Below are positions 7,472-17,012 of a stretch of DNA of 64,000 nt, one piece after another (the stretch's first letter is position 1; the number at the start of each line of letters is the position of its first letter). This DNA comes from Flavonifractor sp. An92. Its GTDB lineage: Bacteria > Bacillota > Clostridia > Oscillospirales > Oscillospiraceae. The notes below the pieces were generated by a model. That model ran no database searches. It was not told the DNA's origin and saw nothing but the letters and a program-made list of their open reading frames with translations. Position numbers and translations under genes: made by a program. Location of the stretch: positions 124,001-188,000 of the forward strand of contig NZ_NFGZ01000002.1 in assembly GCF_002159175.1 (NCBI RefSeq), in the 5' to 3' direction.

Positions 7472-7500
7472 TTGACAAAGGGCGCTTTTTGACCTAAAAT
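7472..7500 (+). promoter_or_regulatory. Promoter of metNI
   Basis: TTGACA (7472-7477), 17 bases, TAAAAT (7495-7500). No T-box or SAM-box motif is visible between it and metN, so metNI appears to lack the RNA control seen for metQ. Confidence 0.7.
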
Positions 7501-7579
7501 AAACTCCATATGTTGTCTTACAAACAGCTTGTCCGGAACCAGAGCGTTCCATTCCGTCAGGCAAAGAGGAGGGACCGGC

Positions 7580-8584
7580 GTGATCGAATTAAAAGAGCTG
7601 TGCAAGGTGTTCCCCGGTGACCAGGGGCCCTTTACGGCGCTGGACCATGTGAACATCACCGTCCACGACGGGGAGATCTACGGCGTCATCGGCATGAGCG
7701 GCGCGGGCAAATCCACCCTGGTGCGGTGCATCAACCTGCTGGAGCGCCCCACTGAGGGCGCGGTGCTCATCGACGGGGAGGATATGACCACCCTCTCCCC
7801 CAAGGCGCTGCGGGAGAAGCGGCGGAGCATCAGCATGATCTTCCAGCAGTTCAACCTGCTCATGCAGCGCACCTGTCTGAAAAATATCTGCTTCCCCATG
7901 GAGATCGCGGGGGGCCCCGCCGCCCAGGCCAAAAAGCGGGCCATGGAGCTGCTGGAGATCGTGGGTCTGCCCGACAAGGCCGACTCCTACCCCTCCCAAC
8001 TCTCCGGCGGCCAGAAGCAGCGCATCGCCATCGCCCGGGCCCTGGCCAGCGATCCCCAGGTGCTGCTGTGTGACGAGGCCACCTCGGCCCTGGACCCCAC
8101 CACCACCCGGAGCATCCTGAAGCTCATTCAGGACATCAACAAGCGCCTGGGCATCACCGTGATCGTCATCACCCACGAGATGGCGGTGGTGGAGGAGATC
8201 TGCACCCACGTGGCCATCCTGGACCACGGCAAGGTGATGGAGACCGGCACGGTGGAGGAGATCTTCTCCAACCCCAAGACCGAGGCGGGCCGCAAGCTGG
8301 TCTACCCCGACGGGGTCATCCTGGACCCGGTCAAGACCAGCCGGGTGGTGCGCATCGCCTTCAACGGCGGCTCCTCCTATGAGCCCCTCATCGCCTCTCT
8401 GGCCATCGACTGCGGCGTGAAGGTGAACATCCTGGGCGCCGACACCAAGAACATCAACGGCAAAGCCTTCGGCACCATGCTCATCGGCCTGCCGGAGGAC
8501 AACGCGGAGGCCGCCAAGGCCATCGCCTACATCAAGGGCCAGCCCAATGTGACCATGGAGGAGGTGCACGATTACCATGGCTGA
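7580..8584 (+). CDS. metN: Methionine ABC transporter ATP-binding protein MetN
   Basis: A 334-residue ATPase. Walker [10 protein letters not shown] is at residues 38-46, followed by the LSGGQKQR signature, Walker [12 protein letters not shown] and the switch histidine in VITHE. A C-terminal NIL/ACT-like domain (about residues 255-334) is the methionine-sensing domain of MetN. The GTG at 7580 is preferred over an upstream ATG at 7529 because GAGGAGGG lies six bases before it and the domain begins there. It overlaps metI by 8 bases. Confidence 0.94.
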   Translation: MIELKELCKVFPGDQGPFTALDHVNITVHDGEIYGVIGMSGAGKSTLVRCINLLERPTEGAVLIDGEDMTTLSPKALREKRRSISMIFQQFNLLMQRTCLKNICFPMEIAGGPAAQAKKRAMELLEIVGLPDKADSYPSQLSGGQKQRIAIARALASDPQVLLCDEATSALDPTTTRSILKLIQDINKRLGITVIVITHEMAVVEEICTHVAILDHGKVMETGTVEEIFSNPKTEAGRKLVYPDGVILDPVKTSRVVRIAFNGGSSYEPLIASLAIDCGVKVNILGADTKNINGKAFGTMLIGLPEDNAEAAKAIAYIKGQPNVTMEEVHDYHG

Positions 8585-9332
8585 TCTGCTGCAAAACGCC
8601 GAGGTGATCCGTCTGCTGGACATGGGTAAAGACGGACTGCTCTTCGCCATCTGGGAGACGCTGTATGTAACGGTGATCTCCACCTTCTTCGCCTATGTGA
8701 TCGGTCTGCCACTGGGCGTCATCACCGTGGTGGGCGAGCGGGACGGCGTGCTGCCCCTGCCCAAGCCCGTGATGACCGTGCTCAACTTCATCATCAACAT
8801 CCTGCGCTCGGTGCCCTTCCTCATCCTGATGGTGGTGGTCATTCCCCTGTCCCGGCTGATCCTGGGCACCTCCATCGGCACCGTGGCCACCATCGTGCCC
8901 CTGATCGTGGCCGCCTTCCCCTTTGTGGCCCGTCTGGTGGAGGCCTCCCTGCGTGAGGTGGACAGCGGCGTGGTGGAGGCCGCCCAGTCCATGGGCTGCT
9001 CCCCCTTCCAGATCATCACCAAGGTGATCCTGCCCGAGAGCCGCCCCTCCCTCATCTCCGGCTTCACCACCGCCTTCATCACCATCCTCAGCTATGGCGC
9101 CATGGCCGGCGCCATCGGCGGCGGCGGACTGGGCGCTATGGCCCTGAACCTGGGCTATCAGCGCCGGATGACCATCATCCTGTGGGTCTCTGTGGTGGTG
9201 CTGGTCATCCTGGTGCAGATCTTCCAGTCCATCGGCACCCGGGCGGCGGTGCGCCTGGACAAGCGGGTGCGCAGCACCGACCGCAAAAAGCAGGCCAAAG
9301 CCAAGAAGAAGGACAAGGCCGGAATCCAGTAA
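8577..9332 (+). CDS. metI: Methionine ABC transporter permease MetI
   Basis: A 251-residue permease of the MetI family with five or more membrane segments and the EAA-type loop EASLREVDSGVVEAAQSMGCSP. The subfamily's conserved tail GAMAGAIGGGGLGAMALNLGYQR is present (residues 182-204). It ends in a highly basic tail rich in KK. With MetN and MetQ it imports methionine. The start overlaps metN, consistent with translational coupling. Confidence 0.93.
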   Translation: MADLLQNAEVIRLLDMGKDGLLFAIWETLYVTVISTFFAYVIGLPLGVITVVGERDGVLPLPKPVMTVLNFIINILRSVPFLILMVVVIPLSRLILGTSIGTVATIVPLIVAAFPFVARLVEASLREVDSGVVEAAQSMGCSPFQIITKVILPESRPSLISGFTTAFITILSYGAMAGAIGGGGLGAMALNLGYQRRMTIILWVSVVVLVILVQIFQSIGTRAAVRLDKRVRSTDRKKQAKAKKKDKAGIQ

Positions 9333-9346
9333 ACCAGCGGCGATTT

Positions 9347-9390
9347 GGCCGGGGTGCGCAAACCAAATGGGATGCGCGCCCCGGCCTTTT
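9347..9390 (+). terminator. Terminator after metI
   Basis: GGCCGGGGTGCGC (9347-9359) pairs with GCGCGCCCCGGCC (9374-9386), followed by TTTT. It separates metNI from the T-box-controlled metQ. Confidence 0.85.
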
Positions 9391-9405
9391 GTGAAAAGTG
9401 TCCAC

Positions 9406-9434
9406 TTGACGGAAGGGGGGATGTGGCATATACT
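9406..9434 (+). promoter_or_regulatory. Promoter of the T-box/metQ transcript
   Basis: TTGACG (9406-9411), 17 bases, TATACT (9429-9434). The T-box leader begins a few bases downstream. Confidence 0.75.
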
Positions 9435-9440
9435 AAATGC

Positions 9441-9735
9441 AACCCAAGCGGAACTGAATAACGCCCCTCAAACGCAAGGAAGAGAAGAGTAGCCATTGAG
9501 ATACGGCACAGAGAGCCCGGATTGGTGGGAACGGGTACGGAAGGCTTTGGCGAACATGGTCTCGGAGCGGCGCACCGACTACCGAAAGGTATAGGCTGCG
9601 ACGGGAGCGCCCGTCAGCGCGCAGGAGTATGTTTGTACTCCATAAGGCCTTCGCCGTGAGGCGGAGGTGAAGCAAGGTGGTACCACGAAGCGAATGCTCT
9701 CGTCCTTGAAAATCGTTTCAAGGGCGTTTTTTTGT
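9441..9735 (+). ncRNA. T-box leader with methionine (AUG) specifier, upstream of metQ
   Basis: Stem I with the AGAGAG...GGTGG...AACGGG features is followed by GAAC-ATG in the specifier position (ATG at 9556-9558). The T-box element AAGGTGGTACCACG is at 9674-9687. The terminator stem 9701-9711/9716-9726 is followed by seven T's (9727-9733). Uncharged tRNA-Met should stabilise the antiterminator and switch on metQ. The amino acid assignment follows from the specifier and from the downstream methionine-binding lipoprotein. Confidence 0.92.
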
Positions 9736-9779
9736 ACCTGAATTGGGTACCAGAACATCGGAAAAAGGAGAAATGAATC

Positions 9780-10640
9780 ATGAAGAAGCTTACCTCTCTG
9801 CTCCTGGCCGGCGCCCTGTCCGTGGGCCTGCTCACCGGCTGCGGCGGCGGCACCGCCAGCCAGCCTTCCACCGCCCCCCAGGACTCCGCCGCTCCCTCCA
9901 GCTCCACCGAGAACGTCACCCTGAAGGTGGGCGCCACCCCCGCCCCCCACGCTGAGATCCTGGAGGTGGTGAAGGACCTCCTGGCCGAGCAGGGCATCAC
10001 CCTGGAGATCGTGGAGTTCAACGACTACATCATCCCCAACACCGCCGTGGAGAGCGGTGAGCTGGACGCCAACTACTTCCAGCACATCACCTACATGAAC
10101 GAGTTCAACGAGAGCGACGGCACCCACCTGGTCAGCGCCGCTGAGGTCCACTACGAGCCCTTCGGCCTCTACGCCGGCAAGACCGACTCCATCGACGCTC
10201 TGGCCGACGGCGCCCAGATCGCCGTGCCCAACGACACCACCAACGAGGCCCGCGCCCTGCTGCTGCTGGAGCAGGAGGGGCTCATCAAGCTGAAGGAGGG
10301 CGCCGGTATCACCGCCACCAAGGCTGACATCGCCGAGAACCCCAAGAACCTGGACATCGTGGAGCTGGAGGCCGCTCAGATCACCTCCCGCCTGGCCGAT
10401 GTGGACCTGGCGGTCATCAACGGCAACTACGCCATTGATGCCGGCCTGAAGGTGGCCGACGCCCTGGCCGTGGAGTCCGCCGACGGCGAGGCCGCCACCG
10501 CCTATGTGAACGTGCTGGCTGTCAAGGAGGGCCGGGAGAACGATCCCGCCATCCAGGCTCTGGCCGAGGCCCTGTGCAGCGACGAGGTCAAGGCCTTCAT
10601 GGAGGAGACCTACGAGGGCGCTGTGGTCCCCGTGTTCTAA
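9780..10640 (+). CDS. metQ: Methionine-binding lipoprotein MetQ (NlpA family)
   Basis: A 286-residue lipoprotein. The signal peptide MKKLTSLLLAGALSVGLLTGC ends at lipobox LLTGC (Cys21). After a Ser/Thr/Pro-rich linker comes the NlpA substrate-binding domain (from about residue 48: VTLKVGATPAPHAEIL). It captures methionine for MetNI outside the membrane. Ribosome site AAAAAGGAG lies nine bases before the ATG. It is expressed from its own promoter through the T-box, separately from metNI. Confidence 0.95.
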   Translation: MKKLTSLLLAGALSVGLLTGCGGGTASQPSTAPQDSAAPSSSTENVTLKVGATPAPHAEILEVVKDLLAEQGITLEIVEFNDYIIPNTAVESGELDANYFQHITYMNEFNESDGTHLVSAAEVHYEPFGLYAGKTDSIDALADGAQIAVPNDTTNEARALLLLEQEGLIKLKEGAGITATKADIAENPKNLDIVELEAAQITSRLADVDLAVINGNYAIDAGLKVADALAVESADGEAATAYVNVLAVKEGRENDPAIQALAEALCSDEVKAFMEETYEGAVVPVF

Positions 10641-10646
10641 TCATCC

Positions 10647-10691
10647 AAAAAGCCCCCGGTACGGTGTAAAAGCCGCACCGGGGGCTTTTTT
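10647..10691. terminator. Terminator between metQ and the dipeptidase gene
   Basis: A long GC-rich stem starts AAAAAGCCCCCGGT and closes with ACCGGGGGCTTTTTT. It works on both strands between convergent genes. Confidence 0.92.
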
Positions 10692-10695
10692 GCGT

Positions 10696-11838
10696 TCAGC
10701 GCTCGTAGGGGCCTTTTACCAGAGGCACGCCGCTGCGCACCATGACCTGACCCATGGCCATGACCAGCTCCAGGTCCAGTTGTTCATCCAGCAGCAGGAG
10801 ATCAGCGTCGCCGCCTACACGGACCCGCCCCTTTTGGGGCAGCTCCAGGCCGTCGGCCACCTGGGAGGTGAGGAAGGGAAGGGCCTCCTCCAGGGGGAAG
10901 GAATACTCCTTGACCAGGGCCCTCAGCTCCCGGTGGAGAGCCGCCACGGTGGAGACGCCCATCTCCACCAGATGTCCCTGCGCATCATAGCGGGACCAGC
11001 TGCCATAGCCATCGGAGCTGATGGTCATGTGCTCGGTGGGGATTCCCTGGTCCTTGGCCCGGCGGAGAACGGCGGCGGGGCGGTTTTCCCGGCTCATGCC
11101 GCAGGTCCAGTCGGTATAACCCCCTAAAGAGGTCCAGCGCAGCCCCTCCTCCAACAGCCGGGGATTCCGGTTCAGATGGGTGGGGCGCATGGTCTTGATG
11201 GGAATGTCGGTCTGCTCCAGAGCCCGGAAGAGCTTCCCCAGACCGTCCCGGCCGTCGCCCACGTGAATGACGGCGATACCGGGCTTTCCGCCGATCATGC
11301 CCGCGGTGCGGGTCTGGGCCATGAGGTGGAAGAAGGCCTCATCCGAGGGGGCCGAGTCCCGGTGGTCGGAGATGGCCGATTTGCTGCCCAGGATCTCCTC
11401 CACAAAGATGATGTCTTTTTCGACACTTCCGGTCAGGGTGGTGGACGGGATGGCATAGGAGCCGGTGCAGCAGTAGGCGGTGATGCCCTCCCGCCGCAGG
11501 GCCTTGGTCTTGGCCACCAGATTTTCCACCGAGCGGGTGCAGCCGTCGGTGCCCAGCAGGCCCACCACGGTGGTGATGCCCTGGGTGGTGAGGGCCGTGA
11601 GGGTGGCCTCGGGGGCGCGGGTGTGGAAGCCACCCTCGCCGCCGCCGCCGGTGATGTGGACGTGCTGGTCCAGGAAACCGGGGACCAGGCGCAGCCCCCC
11701 GCAGTCGATCACCTCCACACCCTCCAGAGAGACCTCCAGCTGGGGGGCCATGGCCTGGATCTGACCCGAGCAGAGGAACAGGTCCCGCAGACCCAGGTGC
11801 TCCGGGGCGTAGACGTCCGCGTGTTTCAGTAAAATCAT
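10696..11838 (-). CDS. iadA: Beta-aspartyl (isoaspartyl) dipeptidase, amidohydrolase M38
   Basis: A 380-residue amidohydrolase. The metal motif DQHVHITGG is near residue 58. The bridging lysine segment GSKSAISDHR is near 150-160 and the catalytic Asp lies in SSDGYGS near 281. The HVH, K and SSDG contexts match IadA, which cleaves isoaspartyl dipeptides from damaged proteins, rather than dihydroorotase or imidazolonepropionase. No signal peptide, so cytosolic. It has its own promoter (TTGCTG-17-TATGAT, 11871-11899, minus) and no obvious operon partner. Confidence 0.9.
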   Translation of the reverse strand: MILLKHADVYAPEHLGLRDLFLCSGQIQAMAPQLEVSLEGVEVIDCGGLRLVPGFLDQHVHITGGGGEGGFHTRAPEATLTALTTQGITTVVGLLGTDGCTRSVENLVAKTKALRREGITAYCCTGSYAIPSTTLTGSVEKDIIFVEEILGSKSAISDHRDSAPSDEAFFHLMAQTRTAGMIGGKPGIAVIHVGDGRDGLGKLFRALEQTDIPIKTMRPTHLNRNPRLLEEGLRWTSLGGYTDWTCGMSRENRPAAVLRRAKDQGIPTEHMTISSDGYGSWSRYDAQGHLVEMGVSTVAALHRELRALVKEYSFPLEEALPFLTSQVADGLELPQKGRVRVGGDADLLLLDEQLDLELVMAMGQVMVRSGVPLVKGPYER

Positions 11839-11870
11839 GGGGAATGGCTCCTTTCAATTTGTCCGCTTTC

Positions 11871-11899
11871 ATCATAGACCTCTGCGGCGGTTTCAGCAA
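11871..11899 (-). promoter_or_regulatory. Promoter of the dipeptidase gene
   Basis: On the minus strand TTGCTG (11894-11899), 17 bases, TATGAT (11871-11876), about 33 bases before the start codon. Confidence 0.55.
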
Positions 11900-11900
11900 G

Positions 11901-11935
11901 AAAAACGTCCGACTCATGTAGAGCCGGACGTTTTT
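11901..11935. terminator. Terminator closing the kinase/FHA operon
   Basis: AAAAACGTCCG (11901-11911) pairs with CGGACGTTTTT (11925-11935). It lies just downstream of the last gene of the minus-strand operon. Confidence 0.88.
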
Positions 11936-11946
11936 GGATGGGCGGA

Positions 11947-13095
11947 TCAGTTGGTGGTGATGATGACCCGCATGTTGGCCTGGTCCCAGTCCACGGTGCA
12001 GTTGAGCACCTCAGCCACCACACGGACCGGCACCAGCGTGCGGTTGTTGACCGCGGTGGGAGAGACATCCAGCTCCATGCTGGCCACTTCGCTGTTTGCG
12101 TCGGTCTTATAGCCAATGACGGGCACATTCAGATACATCAGGACGGCTGCACCGTCGCTGGCGCGGTAGGCGAACACCGACTGGTCGGAGGGGTCCCATT
12201 CCACCTCGGCACCCAGGGCCTCGAAGATGGTGCGGAAGGGGACCAGAGTGCGGCCATTGATGGCCATGGGCGGCTGATCGAAGGTGAGGAGCTGGCCGTC
12301 CAGGGTCACGGTGATGACGTCGGGGGTGGAGGTGCTGCCGGTGGTCTGACCGTTGACCGAGACCAGATCCGTGCAGCCGGTAACGCCGCCGCTGCTGAAG
12401 TCATTGGCCACCACGCCGGCGGTATAGCCCACCGGGCCGTTGATGGAGCCCTTGGCGGTGCAGTTGGTGATGGTGCCGCCTTCATAGCACGAGCCGGCGA
12501 TGAGGGCGAAGCCGACGGTGGAGAGATCCTCCATATTCGCCAGAGTCTCAGAGCCGATGGTCACGTGGGCGGTCACCGAGCAATTGCTTACCGAGCCGGA
12601 GTTATAGTCCACCAGACCGCCCCACATGGGGTCGATGCCATTATAGACATAGTTTCCGGCATAGACCAGATTCAAATTCCGGATGGTGCCGGAATTGTAC
12701 TCAAAGAAGGAGAAGCCGCCTCCCTCGTTGGAGGTGCTGTTGATGACCAGATTGGAGATGGTGTGACCGCCGCCGTCAAAGACGCCGCCGGGGGCCACCA
12801 TGGCCTGGGAGGCGCCGAAGATCTGTACGCCGGAGGAGGGCAGGAAGCTGTTGTCCAGAGGCTTGGTGAGGGTGATGTCCTTGGTGACCAGGAAATGGTC
12901 GGCGCTGTGCTCCTCCAGCATCATCTGATAGGCCATGGTCAGGGCAAATTCGCTGTCGATGATCCAGGGATCGCTGGCGGTGCCGGAGCCGGCCAGACCA
13001 GAGGTGGAGGCCAGAGCGGCGGGGAGAGCCGTCAGCAGCAGGCAGGCTGTGACAGCCAGGGCGGCGAGACGCCGCAGGGCAAGGGACCGTTTCAT
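11947..13095 (-). CDS. Secreted protein with GLUG-like repeats and copper-amine-oxidase-N-like domain
   Basis: A 382-residue exported protein. A basic, hydrophobic signal peptide ends near ALAST. The middle (about 80-260) has repeats such as NYSGSVSNCSV and GGTITNCTAKG, resembling GLUG/right-handed helix repeats with regularly placed Cys. The C-terminus (about 265-382) matches the copper amine oxidase N-terminal-like domain (INGRTLVPFRTIFEALGAEV and NNRTLVPVRVVAEVL), usually a cell-surface module. ATG 13095 is chosen because AAAGGAG lies eight bases upstream; the earlier GTG overlaps that site. Last gene of the kinase operon, 47 bases after it, so possibly an envelope output or ligand. Confidence 0.8.
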   Translation of the reverse strand: MKRSLALRRLAALAVTACLLLTALPAALASTSGLAGSGTASDPWIIDSEFALTMAYQMMLEEHSADHFLVTKDITLTKPLDNSFLPSSGVQIFGASQAMVAPGGVFDGGGHTISNLVINSTSNEGGGFSFFEYNSGTIRNLNLVYAGNYVYNGIDPMWGGLVDYNSGSVSNCSVTAHVTIGSETLANMEDLSTVGFALIAGSCYEGGTITNCTAKGSINGPVGYTAGVVANDFSSGGVTGCTDLVSVNGQTTGSTSTPDVITVTLDGQLLTFDQPPMAINGRTLVPFRTIFEALGAEVEWDPSDQSVFAYRASDGAAVLMYLNVPVIGYKTDANSEVASMELDVSPTAVNNRTLVPVRVVAEVLNCTVDWDQANMRVIITTN

Positions 13096-13142
13096 ACAGA
13101 ACACTCCTTTTTCCGTTTATGAGTTCGGGCAGAGGCGGCGGG

Positions 13143-15479
13143 TCATCCCACAAAGTCACCGCCGCTCCATTGACCGTCGTAGACGGTGCCGTCGCTGAAC
13201 CACATCTTGCCGTAGCCGCTCTTGAGCCCGGCGGAGAAGTTGCCGTTATAGGCGCCGTCCACCGCGCTGCGCCACTGGCCGTAGCCTTCGATGAGGCCGT
13301 TGGACCAGCTGGCCGACCAGAGGGTGTCGCCGTAGTCCCAGCGGCTGTCGGTCTGGGTGATGGTGAGGGTGCCGGTGCCGTGGGGCTTGCCGTTCTTCCA
13401 CTCACCGGTATAGGTTCCGGAGACCGAGAACTTACTGGTGACCATCGTGTAGGACTGGCCGCTGACCTGGGTGACCGACGGCGTGGGCGTCGGTGTGGGA
13501 GTGGGCTTCGGCGTGGGTTTTGGTGTAGGTTTGGGCGTGGGCTTGGGAGTCGGTTTTGGGGTCGGCTTCGGTGTGGCAGCGGCTGCCGGCTTGGGGGTAG
13601 CGGTGGGCACGGCGGAAACGACGGGCTGAGCTGCGGAGGGTACGGCAGAGGGAGAGGGCGAGGGGCTCGCAGTCGGTGTGGGTGAAGGGCTGGGCTCGGT
13701 CAGGTCCGGCTCCAACACACGGCTCAGCTGGATCTGGTCCAGACAGGGCTGGAACTCCGCCGGATCATATCCGTCGTCGGTGGAGCTGTACATGACAGTG
13801 GCCCACATCCCGTCGTCGGTAAAGAACACCATGGAGAGACGGAGCTGGAGGTCATCTGCCTGGAAAAAGGCACTGGTGTAGATGGCCTCATAGTCGCCCA
13901 CGCCCACGGTACCGGGCTGGAGTGCGGTCTGGGTGCCGGGGACCATGTCGTAGGGGATGGAGGACAGGACCTGCGTGGCATAGGCCTCCAGATCTTCCGA
14001 GGGGGTCTCGGAGAGATCGGCCAGCTGGACCAGAAGCAGTTCGTCCTCGGAGCTCCGCTGAGCGCCGTCCACCGAGCCGTCTGCTGTATCCGTATTCACC
14101 TCCCAGCCGTCGGGCAGCTGGCGGAATCCGAACTGCGGGATCCCCTCGGGCACAGGCGAAGGGGTGGCCGGGGCAAAGCTGTCGGAGGGCAGAGCCATCT
14201 GGCTGCCGCTGTCGGCGGTGCGGTCCTCGGAATTTTCGCGGTTCAGTAGGCCGTAACTTACGACGACCAGGAGCAAGACGCCGAGGACACCCAGCAGCGC
14301 CGGCACCAGATAGGGAGAGCGCCCGGTTGGGGAACGGTCGCTTTTCTTGTCCCGGTTCCAGGGCCAGAAGCCGGCATGGAGCAGAGAATGCTTTTGGGGC
14401 TCCGGTTCTGGCCGGGGCTCCGGTTCTGGCTGGGGCTCCGGTTCTGGCTGGGGCTCCGGTTCTGGCTGGGGCTCCGGCTCCGGCTGGGGTTCCGGTTCTG
14501 GTTCGGGCTCGGTGGGGATGGCCTGCTGCACGGCGCTCAGGAATTGCCCCATGGTCGGATAGCGGTCGGCGGGCTGGACCTCCAGACCCTTGAGGATGGC
14601 ATCCTCCAGAGCGGGCGGCAGGTCGATCCCGCGGGTGGAGGGGGCGATGAGGTCATCCTCCTCCATGCGCTCCAGAGACTCAGGGGGCAGATAGCCGGTG
14701 ATAGCGGCGTAAAAACAGGCAGCCACAGAATAGACATCGGTATAAGGGCCCTGACGGCCCTTGCGGGTGTACTGCTCCTTGGGGGCATAGCCCGCCTTGA
14801 GGACCACATCCAGGCTGCGGCTCTTGTCGCCCAGGCTGTACCGGGCGGAGCCGAAGTCCAGGAGCCTGACCTGCCCGTCGCCGGTGATATAGATGTTGTC
14901 GGGGGTCACATCCCGGTGGATGATGCCCTCCTTGTGGACGGCCTCCAGAGCCTCCATGACGGGGGTGAGAACGCGCACGGCCTCCCGCCAGTGGATACGG
15001 CCGCCCTGGTTTTTAATGTAAGTCTTGAAACTGATGCCTTCCACGTAGTCCATGACGAAGTAGGCGGTGCCGTTCTCTTCAAAATAGCTGCGCACCCCGA
15101 CGATGTTGGGATTGCCCAGGAATTTGGCCAGCACCCGCGCCTCATCCAGAAAACGCTCCAGGCCGTAGCGGAAATTCTCCTGCCGCTCCCCGGTATAGAC
15201 CGTCACCAGGGGAGAACCGGCGGCCCGGACGGCCATGGTCTCCGGCAAAAATTCCTTTACCGCCACTTTGATGTCCAGCATCTTGTCCAGAGCCAGGTAG
15301 GTGATGCCGAAGCCGCCCTGACCCAGGACCCGGCCGATGATGTATTGGCCGGCCAGAATGCTGCCATGGGGCAGGGCAAAGGGGTATTTTTCCCGGTCCA
15401 TGGCCGGGTCATAGCCGCAGTACGGACAGCAGCCAGCCCCCTCCTCCCGCTCCCGGAAGCAGTTACAGCAGTATGTCAT
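13143..15479 (-). CDS. Membrane Ser/Thr protein kinase with Zn ribbon and C-terminal MORN repeats
   Basis: A 778-residue protein. Order: zinc ribbon (C4/C7 and C18/C21), kinase domain (about 45-315; GQGGFG 53-58, K75, HRD 188-190, DFG 208-210), a PEPEPQ-repeat linker (about 323-362), a single membrane helix (about 391-412), an extracellular domain of unknown type (about 440-600), a TPKP-repeat stalk and three or so MORN repeats at the end ([37 protein letters not shown]). All catalytic motifs are intact. The kinase should be cytoplasmic and the MORN part outside. It is the only kinase of an operon holding two PP2C phosphatases and three FHA proteins. MORN repeats outside the membrane are unusual. 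Confidence 0.92.
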   Translation of the reverse strand: MTYCCNCFREREEGAGCCPYCGYDPAMDREKYPFALPHGSILAGQYIIGRVLGQGGFGITYLALDKMLDIKVAVKEFLPETMAVRAAGSPLVTVYTGERQENFRYGLERFLDEARVLAKFLGNPNIVGVRSYFEENGTAYFVMDYVEGISFKTYIKNQGGRIHWREAVRVLTPVMEALEAVHKEGIIHRDVTPDNIYITGDGQVRLLDFGSARYSLGDKSRSLDVVLKAGYAPKEQYTRKGRQGPYTDVYSVAACFYAAITGYLPPESLERMEEDDLIAPSTRGIDLPPALEDAILKGLEVQPADRYPTMGQFLSAVQQAIPTEPEPEPEPQPEPEPQPEPEPQPEPEPQPEPEPRPEPEPQKHSLLHAGFWPWNRDKKSDRSPTGRSPYLVPALLGVLGVLLLVVVSYGLLNRENSEDRTADSGSQMALPSDSFAPATPSPVPEGIPQFGFRQLPDGWEVNTDTADGSVDGAQRSSEDELLLVQLADLSETPSEDLEAYATQVLSSIPYDMVPGTQTALQPGTVGVGDYEAIYTSAFFQADDLQLRLSMVFFTDDGMWATVMYSSTDDGYDPAEFQPCLDQIQLSRVLEPDLTEPSPSPTPTASPSPSPSAVPSAAQPVVSAVPTATPKPAAAATPKPTPKPTPKPTPKPTPKPTPKPTPTPTPTPSVTQVSGQSYTMVTSKFSVSGTYTGEWKNGKPHGTGTLTITQTDSRWDYGDTLWSASWSNGLIEGYGQWRSAVDGAYNGNFSAGLKSGYGKMWFSDGTVYDGQWSGGDFVG
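13492..13572 (-). repeat. Coding minisatellite for the TPKP stalk
   Basis: About seven imperfect 12-base units encode Thr-Pro-Lys-Pro in the kinase. This is a wall-spanning type linker and is prone to length variation. Confidence 0.8.
14397..14512 (-). repeat. Coding minisatellite for the PEPEPQ linker
   Basis: Tandem units of about 18 bases encode Pro-Glu-Pro-Glu-Pro-Gln between the kinase domain and the membrane helix. Not CRISPR: no unique spacers and the frame is kept. Confidence 0.85.
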
Positions 15480-15530
15480 GTCAATCTCCTCTCATGCCGC
15501 CCGGCAGACCTGCGCGCCGGGCGCTGCCCC

Positions 15531-17012
15531 CTAAAACCGGAGGCGGAATCGGACGGGCCCCATGGTGATCTCGTCGCCGCTGCGCAGGCGGCTGGGGCCG
15601 TATAGGCGCATCCCCTCCAACCGGACCTGGCAGCGGGGGTCCAGCCCTTCCAGAAAGACCAGACCGTCTTTTCGAAAGACCCGCCCGGCCAGCGGAGGGA
15701 GACTGCGGGCTCTCCACACCAGATCACAGCGCCGGTCCCGGCCAATGGTCAGCTCCTGGAACAGGTAGAGCTCCTCACCCTCCTGGACACAGTGCCCTTC
15801 CGCCACCTCCAGATGGAGGCGGATGGCCCCGGAAGGAACCGTGTCGGAAGAGGCACGCTGCTGCCGGCGCAGGACTAGATAGAGAACCGCAGCCGCCAGA
15901 GCGGACACCAGCCCCAGTCCGCCCAGAAGCCATACCGGGTCCAGACAGAGCGTACCGCTGCCGGGCTCCGCCGTGCTGAAGTCTCCCGCCGCATCCGGGA
16001 CAAGGGCGGCGGTCATAGTCGGAGCGGGCGGAGAAACGGTGGGGACGGGAGTGGGTTGAGGCTGCACTGAGGGAACAGCAGTGGGGACCGCGGGCGCTTC
16101 ACCGGCGGCCAGAAGGGGGACCGCGGGGATGGATAGGCGGAGATAGGGCTCATTCTCCCCCGCGCGAAAGAGGCAGAGGGCGGCGTCATCCAAGCGGAGA
16201 TCCTCCGGAAGGGAAACGGAAAAGGACGTCGTCCAGAGAAGGTCCACCGTCTGAGCCACGGTGCGGGCGGCGGAATCGGCGCTGACTCCGCCGGAGCCCA
16301 CCGTCAGATGGGCGCCGGAGCCGAGGGCGGAAAGGGCCTCCAGCGCCTCTGGGGAGACCTGCCGTCCGGTGGCCAGGCCCACCGTATGCACCAGGACCGA
16401 GGGATCCTCCTCCACCTGATACCGGGCCATCTCCAGCGCCTCCCCGTCCTCCACGGCCTCGGTGACACCGTCGGTGATGACCACCAGATTCACCAGCTCC
16501 CCCGGCTCACGGGGGCGGGACACCAGGTAATCCATGGCGGCTACCACGGCGCTGGGCAGGTCGGTGCCCTCCTCCTCATAGGAGAGAGCCTTCAGCGCCT
16601 GCAAAAGTCCGTCCCCGTCACAGTCCTCCGCCTCCAGCCGGAAATCCACACCGAAGGAGGCCAGGGAAAAGCGGGCCTCCTGCCGGGCCAGCCGCCGGGC
16701 GAAGGCGGTCACATTCCAATCCAGCCCGCCCATGGAATTGGAGCGGTCCACCAGCAGGAGATAGGACACCGGGGTATCGGCGTCGGACATCCGGGTCAGC
16801 GGGCCTTCCGCCGCCAGGGTAAGGGCGGTGGGCCCCAGTTGGAGCCGGGGCTCGACGCCGCTGCCGGGGGAGTCGGACAGGTGGACAAAGATGTGGAGCC
16901 GCCCGTCCTGCCAGAATCCGGCGGGGACAGTATCCGCGTCCGATGCGGCGGCGGAGCAGAGAAGGGCCGCCAGCGCGGCGATCAGGCAGAGGGCGCGCCG
17001 CAGTATGGCCAT
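15531..17012 (-). CDS. Exported VWA-domain protein with membrane helix and cytoplasmic FHA-like domain
   Basis: A 493-residue protein. Signal peptide (1-24), VWA domain (about 80-270) with a MIDAS motif D89-x-S91-x-S93, a Thr/Pro-rich stalk, a membrane helix (about 360-382) and a C-terminal FHA-like domain. The FHA keeps the IGRDRRCD strand, but the usual S-x-x-H of the phosphothreonine pocket reads LAGRVF and the Asn-Gly loop is absent, so phosphopeptide binding is doubtful. VWA is predicted outside and FHA inside. The ATG at 17012 has GGAGGG upstream. The start overlaps the preceding PP2C gene by 31 bases. Confidence 0.88.
   Translation of the reverse strand: MAILRRALCLIAALAALLCSAAASDADTVPAGFWQDGRLHIFVHLSDSPGSGVEPRLQLGPTALTLAAEGPLTRMSDADTPVSYLLLVDRSNSMGGLDWNVTAFARRLARQEARFSLASFGVDFRLEAEDCDGDGLLQALKALSYEEEGTDLPSAVVAAMDYLVSRPREPGELVNLVVITDGVTEAVEDGEALEMARYQVEEDPSVLVHTVGLATGRQVSPEALEALSALGSGAHLTVGSGGVSADSAARTVAQTVDLLWTTSFSVSLPEDLRLDDAALCLFRAGENEPYLRLSIPAVPLLAAGEAPAVPTAVPSVQPQPTPVPTVSPPAPTMTAALVPDAAGDFSTAEPGSGTLCLDPVWLLGGLGLVSALAAAVLYLVLRRQQRASSDTVPSGAIRLHLEVAEGHCVQEGEELYLFQELTIGRDRRCDLVWRARSLPPLAGRVFRKDGLVFLEGLDPRCQVRLEGMRLYGPSRLRSGDEITMGPVRFRLRF

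Noticed and set aside
14397-14512. CRISPR-like tandem repeat
   Set aside because: Units abut without spacers and keep the kinase reading frame (PEPEPQ).
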